DNA from: CAZKDV01 sp964551645
GTDB taxonomy: Bacteria > Bacteroidota > Bacteroidia > Bacteroidales > DTU049
NCBI GenBank assembly: GCA_964551645.1
Contig: CAZKDV010000052.1
Span: forward strand, 1 to 16,506
DNA length: 16,506 nucleotides
Reading direction: 5' to 3'
The notes beneath the pieces were generated by a model. It made no database searches, was not told where the DNA came from, and worked only from the letters and a program-made list of their open reading frames with translations. The stretch's first letter is position 1; the number at the start of each line of letters is the position of its first letter. Positions 8,390 to 14,343 of the stretch are shown piece by piece. The position numbers and the translations under genes are program-made.

Positions 8390-9279
8390 AAAAAGAATAT
8401 CATAAAAAAAACATCTTAATTACCGGCGGCGGAGGCTATTTAGGCTCTAAACTAGCAAAAAAACTTATTGACACCAAAGCTAAAATTATTCTTGCAGACA
8501 TTAAATTTAATGATATTTCAAATAAGCTAAATAAGGACAAAAGCAATGTCAATCAAATCACAGTTGATTTAACGAATAACGAAAATATAAAAAGTCAATT
8601 TGAAAATATAATTCCCGATTATATTTTTCATTTTGCAGCTTCACTCAAAAGAGAAAGAAATTTTAACGAATATGATAAACTGTACGAAGCAAATGTTAAA
8701 ATGACTTTAAATTTATTAAATTATTTTCAAAACATAAATTATCAAAACTTCATTTTTTCAAGCAGTAGCGAAGTTTACGGTTCAGGAAATACAGCTCCGT
8801 TTACAGAAAATCAGGTTCCGAATCCGGCTTCTCCATATTCCTTGACAAAACTAATGGCAGAAAACTTAATTTCTGTTTTTTCAAATATCAATCACAAACC
8901 ATACACTATTTTGCGTTTGTTCAATTTTTATGGAAATGATATGCCCGAACACTTTTTCTTAAGTCAGCTTATTGGCAGTTTGAATAGAAATGAAGAATTT
9001 GCAATGACAAAAGGCGAACAAATTAGAGACTATACTGATATTGATATTTTGGTTGAAAACATTATGCGAATCTCATGTAAACAAAAAGCTATAAATGAAA
9101 CAATAAACATTTGCTCAGCAAAAGGTATGTCAATAAAAGACATTGCTCTAATAATAGCTAAAAAACAAAACAAAGAACATTTGTTAAAAATAGGAACTTT
9201 GCCATATCGTCAAAACGAAGTGTGGAACATGCTTGGTAGCAATGAACTTATGAATGTAATTCTAAATAAAAACGAATAA
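8377..9279 (+). CDS. Extended SDR NAD(P)-dependent sugar epimerase/reductase, probably acting on the CDP-4-keto-6-deoxy sugar
   Basis: The 300-residue protein has the Rossmann motif ITGGGGYLG (15-23, G17/G20/G23), FHFAAS (84-89), FSSSSEVYG (127-135) and YSLTK (154-158) with Y154 and K158 as the catalytic pair. RLFNFYG and RDYTDI correspond to the substrate-binding half. Its start lies inside rfbG, so its likely substrate is the RfbG product. Abequose synthase (RfbJ) and paratose synthase (RfbS) are SDRs of this size in equivalent loci. Those enzymes act after the C3 deoxygenase RfbH, which is not seen here. The simplest reading is a C4 reduction or epimerisation giving a CDP-6-deoxyhexose (inference). 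A rfbH gene elsewhere would change this to a 3,6-dideoxyhexose. Fold assignment is firm and specificity is not. Confidence 0.8.
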   Translation: MEQIKKEYHKKNILITGGGGYLGSKLAKKLIDTKAKIILADIKFNDISNKLNKDKSNVNQITVDLTNNENIKSQFENIIPDYIFHFAASLKRERNFNEYDKLYEANVKMTLNLLNYFQNINYQNFIFSSSSEVYGSGNTAPFTENQVPNPASPYSLTKLMAENLISVFSNINHKPYTILRLFNFYGNDMPEHFFLSQLIGSLNRNEEFAMTKGEQIRDYTDIDILVENIMRISCKQKAINETINICSAKGMSIKDIALIIAKKQNKEHLLKIGTLPYRQNEVWNMLGSNELMNVILNKNE

Positions 9280-9290
9280 AACTCAACAAA

Positions 9291-10499
9291 ATGACACTTA
9301 ATGATTGGGACATATTAGAAATAAGAGATTATTACAGCAGCCAAAACAATCCGTCTAGTTCAATATGGGTATTTAACCAAGTAAAAAGTTTGATAGATGC
9401 AGGATATAATCCATTAGTCATTTCCCCTACCCCCATTAATCCGCTAAAACCTTTATTAAAGAAAAGATTCAAATTATACGATATTCCTTCAAAGCAAATT
9501 GAAAATTACAATGGAACTAAGGTTATCAGACCGGCATATTTAAAAATACCAAAAAATAAATGCAAATCAATCACACTCAAAAGTCTTTCTAAATGTATAA
9601 AAAAACATGGGAATTATAAAAACTTAAAAATTATACATTCTCACTTTGGGCAAAACGGATATGCAGCTTTGAAACTTAAAGCAAAATTAAATATTCCATT
9701 GCTTACTTCTTTTTACGGATACGATTCTGGGCGACTTGCAAATGTTTTCTCCAAATATTACAAACAACTTATTGAGCAAGGTGAAAAATTTCTTGTTTTA
9801 AGCGAAGATATGAAGTCAGATTTACTTCAATTAGGTTTTCCCGAAGAAAAAATCATAATCCATCATCTTGGTGTTAATATTGAACAATTTTCACCAATCA
9901 TGCAAAAAAACAATAAACAATTTACCTTAATCACAGTAGCCCGTCTATTTAAGGCAAAAGGAATACAATTTGTATTGGCAGCTTTGAATGACTTTTTCAA
10001 GAAACACCCTAACGAAAAAGATAAAATAGTTTACAAAATAATAGGTGGCGGCAACTTTGAAACAGAATTAAAGCGACTAACAAGCGAATACAAACTTGAA
10101 GATAATGTCGTTTTCATCAACAATCTTATACAATCGCAATCACGAAATATTGTTTTAAGCGAAATGCAAAATGCCGATTTATTTTTGCTTTGCAGTTATA
10201 CCGATATTGATGGATACAAAGAAGGCACACCCGTTGTTTTGATGGAAGCACAAGCCTGTGGTGTTCCTTGCATTGCCTCTCAACATGCCGGGATCCCCGA
10301 AATTGTCAAACATCAAGAAACGGGTATTCTTACAAAAGAGCAATCTATTGATGAAATTTCAAACGCTATTGCAGAAATATATTTCAATTCCGACAAACAC
10401 AAACAAATGAGCAAAAATGCAAGAAATCATATTATAAATGAATTCAATCATAAGGTGCAAATGAAAAAACTAATAAATTTGTATTCTCAATATTATTAA
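9291..10499 (+). CDS. Glycosyltransferase family 4 (WcaL/colanic acid-type) protein
   Basis: The 402-residue GT-B protein has an N-terminal acceptor domain with IIHSHFGQNGY (114-124) and LLTSFYGYD (137-145), the 'H.HFg..g' and 'hG.D' pattern of WcaL-like retaining transferases. A LVLSEDMKSDLLQLGFP segment follows, then HHLGVNIEQF (191-200). The donor domain has ITVARLFKAKG (214-224) with R218 and K223 for the diphosphate, and the EX7E signature E311-G-T-P-V-V-L-M-E319 followed by CGVPCIAS and GIPEIV. It probably adds one sugar from a nucleotide donor with retention of configuration. Directly following the CDP-sugar genes, it may use that product, but this is only positional. It lies 11 nt after the SDR gene and 5 nt before the CapK-like gene. 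Confidence 0.88.
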   Translation: MTLNDWDILEIRDYYSSQNNPSSSIWVFNQVKSLIDAGYNPLVISPTPINPLKPLLKKRFKLYDIPSKQIENYNGTKVIRPAYLKIPKNKCKSITLKSLSKCIKKHGNYKNLKIIHSHFGQNGYAALKLKAKLNIPLLTSFYGYDSGRLANVFSKYYKQLIEQGEKFLVLSEDMKSDLLQLGFPEEKIIIHHLGVNIEQFSPIMQKNNKQFTLITVARLFKAKGIQFVLAALNDFFKKHPNEKDKIVYKIIGGGNFETELKRLTSEYKLEDNVVFINNLIQSQSRNIVLSEMQNADLFLLCSYTDIDGYKEGTPVVLMEAQACGVPCIASQHAGIPEIVKHQETGILTKEQSIDEISNAIAEIYFNSDKHKQMSKNARNHIINEFNHKVQMKKLINLYSQYY

Positions 10500-10504
10500 T
10501 AAAT

Positions 10505-11857
10505 ATGTCCTTGCAAAATTTTATTGCCGAAAAGGTTTCTTTACCAATTAGTGATTTATTATTAGGGCAATCTATACATAAACATCTTAAATTTTTACAG
10601 GAAAGTCAATATTGGACAGATGAACAAATTTATGAATATCAAAATAAAAAACTCAGACAACTCATTACTCACACATATAATTGCGTCCCTTTTTACAAAG
10701 AATTTTTTGACAAACTAAATCTAAAACCCAAAGACATTCAAACACAAGAAGATTTAGTAAAACTGCCAATAATTTCAAAAAATGACTTGCGTAATAACAA
10801 AGACAAATGGTTTGCAACAAACTATTCAAAAAAATCATTACTTTCAATGAGTTCAAGTGGCTCAACCGGAGAACCATTTCAGTTTTACAAAACACCGCAT
10901 AGCGAATCGTTTTCAAAAGCTGTTGCCATAAGAGCTTGGTATTGGATGAACTATAGACTTGGCGATAAATATGTAAAAACGAGTATTCATAATAGAACAA
11001 ACCTCATAAAAAAGCTACAAGACAAAATCAATAACTCTTTATTTGTCTCTTTTGTTGATTTTACTCCTGCCGAATTTAGAAAAATTATTAGCGACATAGA
11101 AAAATATAAACCTTTGTTTTTGCGTGCTTACCCTACTCCATTAATGTTTTTGGCAAAACAAATTGCTAATGACACTGGAAAATATATGGGCAAATCATTA
11201 GTAGCTATCAATACAACAGGTAGCACCTTGTTTGACCAAGATAGAGATTTCATTCAAAAGGTTTTTGGAGTTCCAATATTCGACTCATACAGTTGTGAAG
11301 GCAGTGCATATTTTGCACAATGTGATTTGCAAACCTACCATCCATCGCATGAATATGCAATTTCCGAATTTATTGCAGATAAATACTCAATTCAGGACAA
11401 AGAACAACCATTTAGACATATTACAACTGACTTACACAATTACGCAAACCCATTTATCAGATACGACACTCAAGATTATGTTGTGCTTGGAGAAGATTGT
11501 AAATGCAAATGCGGTAGAAACATGAAAAACATTAAAAAAATCAAAGGTCGTGATACAGATATTCTTGTAAGCCCATCTGGAAAATATATTTTAATGGAGA
11601 ACATTTATGGCTATTTTGAAGACAAGCCTCAAATACTGCAAATACAAGTTATTCAAGATACTGCAAGCTCTATGAATATGAATTTAGTTGTTTCAGAAGA
11701 ATGTAGCAATATTCAAATTGAGCAAATTGAAAGTTATTGGAAAAACTTTATCGGAAATGATGTCGATTTTCAAATTAATATCGTTTCTGATATTCCACTA
11801 ACGCCTTCTGGAAAAAGAAGAACAATAATTAGAAATTCCAATATCATACTACCTTAA
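10505..11857 (+). CDS. CapK/PaaK-like adenylate-forming (phenylacetate-CoA ligase-like) protein
   Basis: At 450 residues it matches the length of CapK and phenylacetate-CoA ligase. The P-loop-like SSSGSTGEPF (116-125) is the AMP-binding motif, FDSYSCEGS (259-267) is close to the family 'YG.tE' motif, and RYDTQDY (319-325) is the 'R..TgD' motif. C332, C334 and C336 in DCKCKCGR form the short Cys cluster common in PaaK-like proteins, and KGRDTD (347-352) is the hinge. These enzymes activate a carboxylic acid with ATP and can transfer it to CoA. Members in capsule and O-antigen loci are often labelled CapK, and their reactions are mostly unproven. Placed between two transferase-like genes, it may activate an acid used as a non-sugar substituent (inference). 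The family is secure; the substrate is not. Confidence 0.85.
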   Translation: MSLQNFIAEKVSLPISDLLLGQSIHKHLKFLQESQYWTDEQIYEYQNKKLRQLITHTYNCVPFYKEFFDKLNLKPKDIQTQEDLVKLPIISKNDLRNNKDKWFATNYSKKSLLSMSSSGSTGEPFQFYKTPHSESFSKAVAIRAWYWMNYRLGDKYVKTSIHNRTNLIKKLQDKINNSLFVSFVDFTPAEFRKIISDIEKYKPLFLRAYPTPLMFLAKQIANDTGKYMGKSLVAINTTGSTLFDQDRDFIQKVFGVPIFDSYSCEGSAYFAQCDLQTYHPSHEYAISEFIADKYSIQDKEQPFRHITTDLHNYANPFIRYDTQDYVVLGEDCKCKCGRNMKNIKKIKGRDTDILVSPSGKYILMENIYGYFEDKPQILQIQVIQDTASSMNMNLVVSEECSNIQIEQIESYWKNFIGNDVDFQINIVSDIPLTPSGKRRTIIRNSNIILP

Positions 11858-11864
11858 AACGATT

Positions 11865-12929
11865 ATGAGAATACTTTTAGACATCGGACATCCTGCACAT
11901 GTTCATTATTTCAAACATTTTATTAAAATAATGAAAAAACGAGGTCATCAGTTTTGCATAGTTTCAAGAAATAAAGAATTTGCTCACAAACTTTTAGACA
12001 GTATTCAAGAAAAATATATTAGCAGAGGCAGAGGCTCAAAAGGTTTTATAGGAAAATTTTTATACATATTAAAAGGTGATTTCATTATTTGGAAAGCTGC
12101 CCGTAAATTCAAGCCTGATATTTTCATGAGTTTTGCTTCTCCTTACGCAGCACATGTAGCAAAATTGTTTAACAAACCACATATTGTTTTTGATGACACC
12201 GAACATGCCAAATTTGGACACATGATGTATGCTACATTTTCTGAATGTATTCTTACTCCTTGCTGCTTTACCAAATCTTTCAAAAAAGGGCAAATAAGAT
12301 TTAAAAGCTATATGGAATTAACTCATCTGCACCCTAATTACTTCACGCCCGACAAATCTTTAGTCGCTTCCTTGTTTGATACAGAAAACAAAAAAACTGT
12401 CATTTTTAGATTCGTATCTTGGGAAGCAAGCCATGACATAGGAAAAGCAGGATTATCTTATCAACACAAAATTGCACTAATTAATGAAGTAAAACAATAT
12501 GCCAATATTTGGATTTCTTCGGAAAGCAAACTTCCACAAGAATTAGAAAAATATCGTTATCCTCTGCCTCCTGAAGCCATACACCACGCTTTGGCATTTT
12601 GCGACTTATTTATTGGCGAAAGTGCGACCATGGCTTCAGAATGTGCAGTATTGGGAACTCCGGCAGTTTATATTAATATTTTAGCCTTGGGGTATATAAA
12701 TGAACAAGATGAAAAATATAGCTTAGTATATAATTTTAGAGAACCAACCGGATTAATTGAGAAAACAATAGAAATACTAAATAATACGGATAAAAACAAA
12801 AGTTATTATCAATTGCAGCAAAAAAAATTACTTGAAGACAATATTGATTTAACTGATTTTATGGTTAATTTTATCGAAAATTATCCACAAAGCAAACACA
12901 AATATTTCCAAGAAGTTAACAAGTGTTAA
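11865..12929 (+). CDS. DUF354 domain protein, GT-B-like (possible glycosyltransferase)
   Basis: The 354-residue protein begins MRILLDIGHPAHVHYFK, the hallmark DUF354 N-terminus ('Mri..DignPpHv.ff'). VSRNKEFAHKLL (33-44), MSFASPYAAHVAKL (88-101) and FDDTEHAKF (109-117) follow, then a C-terminal GESATMASECAVLGTPAVYI stretch (251-270). That last part resembles the 'g.gg.t...Ea..lG.P.i' donor-binding turn of MurG and UDP-GlcNAc 2-epimerase-like GT-B proteins. DUF354 has no agreed biochemical role that I know of. In a polysaccharide operon a transferase is the natural guess, giving two or three transferases in all. The gene is 7 nt after capK and ends at TAA 12927-12929, just before the DUF2851 gene. 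Function is inferred, not shown. Confidence 0.8.
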   Translation: MRILLDIGHPAHVHYFKHFIKIMKKRGHQFCIVSRNKEFAHKLLDSIQEKYISRGRGSKGFIGKFLYILKGDFIIWKAARKFKPDIFMSFASPYAAHVAKLFNKPHIVFDDTEHAKFGHMMYATFSECILTPCCFTKSFKKGQIRFKSYMELTHLHPNYFTPDKSLVASLFDTENKKTVIFRFVSWEASHDIGKAGLSYQHKIALINEVKQYANIWISSESKLPQELEKYRYPLPPEAIHHALAFCDLFIGESATMASECAVLGTPAVYINILALGYINEQDEKYSLVYNFREPTGLIEKTIEILNNTDKNKSYYQLQQKKLLEDNIDLTDFMVNFIENYPQSKHKYFQEVNKC

Positions 12930-12949
12930 ACTATAATAAACAAATACTT

Positions 12950-14230
12950 ATGAATGAAGACTTCTTACATTTTATTTGGCAGTATCAAAAAATACCGATA
13001 AATATTAAAACAACTGACGGTATTTCTATTGATGTTTTACATCCGGGAGAAAAAAACACAAATGCAGGACCTGATTTTATTGGCGCAAAAATTAAGATCG
13101 GAGATACAATTTGGGCAGGAAATGTAGAAATTCATGTAAACTTATCTGATTGGACTTTGCATAAACACCAATTTGACAAAGCATACGAAAATGTAATTCT
13201 TCATGTTGTATATGAAGCAAAAGATAAAAACAACATTCAGACTCAATATGGTGAAATTCCGACATTGGAACTCAAAAAGTACATTGATAAGGAATTAATA
13301 AACAGATACAATAACTTCATTACTAACACCCAAAATTGGATTCCTTGTGAAACTAATCTTGAAAATGTAAAACAAATTTTTGTTAAACCATGGCTAACAA
13401 GAGTAGCTATTCAACGATTAGAAAATAAAACTGATGCAATTCGATCATTGTTGGCTCAAACAAAAATGGATTGGGAAACTTCTTTTTTTATATGGATTAC
13501 TACTTATTTTGGATTCAAATTAAATAATGACGCTTTTGCAATCTTAGCCCGAACTATTCCGCTAAAAATGCTTCTCAGACACCAAAATCAAATTTTTCAA
13601 ATTGAAGCAATATTATTTGGACAAGCCGGTTTGCTCTCAGATGAACTTCATGACGAATATTCCATGCAACTACAACAAGAATACAAATATCTTGCAATTA
13701 AATATAATTTAAAACCAATTGAAAAGAAAGTATGGAAATTTATGCGAACTCGCCCGAGTAACTTTCCAACTATACGAATTGCACAATTGGCTCAAATTGT
13801 AGTAAAAATAAATATGATGCTTGCTGAAATCTTTGGAGATGCCGACATGAACAAGATAAGCGATATGCTAAATGTTGAAGTATCTGATTATTGGCAAACA
13901 CATTATACATTTGACAAAGCATCTTCGCAAAGCAAACCCAAACGGATAGGAACAGCGGCTATACAAAATCTTATTATCAACGGAATAGTGCCATTTGTGT
14001 TTTTATATGGCAAATTTCACGACAAAGCCAACATTCAAGACAAAACTATTGAAATACTCGAAAGCCTGCCCGCCGAAGACAACAGAATCATCAAAAACTG
14101 GAAAAAGCTAAACATCAAGCCCACAAACGCATGCGAAAGTCAGGGTTTGATTGAATTGTACAATTCTTTTTGCAGTAAAAAGAAATGCCTTTCATGTAGT
14201 ATTGGAGCCTCTTTACTTTTAGATATTTAG
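12950..14230 (+). CDS. DUF2851 family protein (function unknown)
   Basis: From ATG 12950 the protein has 426 residues and starts MNEDFLHFIW, the typical family N-terminus. An in-frame GTG at 12923, overlapping the upstream stop, would add nine residues and seems less likely. Conserved blocks are NAGPDFIGAKI (38-48), WAGNVEIHVNLSDW (55-68), H71/H73, D76-K-AY, NVILHVVY (81-88), PTLELKKY, ETSFFIWITTYFG, AILFGQAG, WKFMRTRPSNFPTIRIAQLA, and a C-terminal Cys group C395, C408, C413 and C416. I know the family as widespread in Bacteroidota without a demonstrated role. The PD (41-42) plus E60-I-H62 spacing recalls a PD-(D/E)XK-like core, which is speculative. It is probably a resident chromosomal gene at the border of the polysaccharide locus and may be co-transcribed with it. 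Confidence 0.88.
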   Translation: MNEDFLHFIWQYQKIPINIKTTDGISIDVLHPGEKNTNAGPDFIGAKIKIGDTIWAGNVEIHVNLSDWTLHKHQFDKAYENVILHVVYEAKDKNNIQTQYGEIPTLELKKYIDKELINRYNNFITNTQNWIPCETNLENVKQIFVKPWLTRVAIQRLENKTDAIRSLLAQTKMDWETSFFIWITTYFGFKLNNDAFAILARTIPLKMLLRHQNQIFQIEAILFGQAGLLSDELHDEYSMQLQQEYKYLAIKYNLKPIEKKVWKFMRTRPSNFPTIRIAQLAQIVVKINMMLAEIFGDADMNKISDMLNVEVSDYWQTHYTFDKASSQSKPKRIGTAAIQNLIINGIVPFVFLYGKFHDKANIQDKTIEILESLPAEDNRIIKNWKKLNIKPTNACESQGLIELYNSFCSKKKCLSCSIGASLLLDI

Positions 14231-14343
14231 TTGGCTGGCAAACTTACAAAGAGATTATTTGCATGTAAAAACATTGTATCTTTGTTTTGCAAATTAAGTG
14301 TTAGATGATTGTGTAATCAAAACAAACGAATATAATCAAACAA
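14231..14343. other. Intergenic region between DUF2851 and the restriction-modification gene
   Basis: This 113-nt stretch is the only sizeable non-coding gap in the window. It shows no convincing GC-rich hairpin with a T-run, so I call no terminator. It holds the promoter element described separately and an imperfect palindrome around it. A TAA at 14314-14316 closes the restriction-modification frame upstream of its ATG. Confidence 0.7.
14258..14284 (+). promoter_or_regulatory. Candidate Bacteroidota-type promoter for the restriction-modification gene
   Basis: TATCTTTG at 14277-14284 matches the Bacteroidota -7 consensus TAnnTTTG exactly. A TTTG at 14258-14261 could be the -33 element, but its 15-nt spacing is shorter than the usual 19-21 nt. 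With a start a few bases downstream of the -7 box, the leader would be roughly 50 nt. It lies in the only sizeable gap, just before the large ORF that begins at 14344, which supports an independent transcript. Confidence 0.5.

Noticed and set aside
10665..11000. 111-codon minus-strand open frame inside the CapK-like gene
   Set aside because: The opposite + strand reading carries the conserved AMP-binding motif. The minus product looks like the reverse reading of that coding sequence.
11232..11525. 97-codon + strand frame in another phase within the CapK-like gene
   Set aside because: It overlaps conserved CapK motifs, has no family resemblance, and shows no start context of its own.
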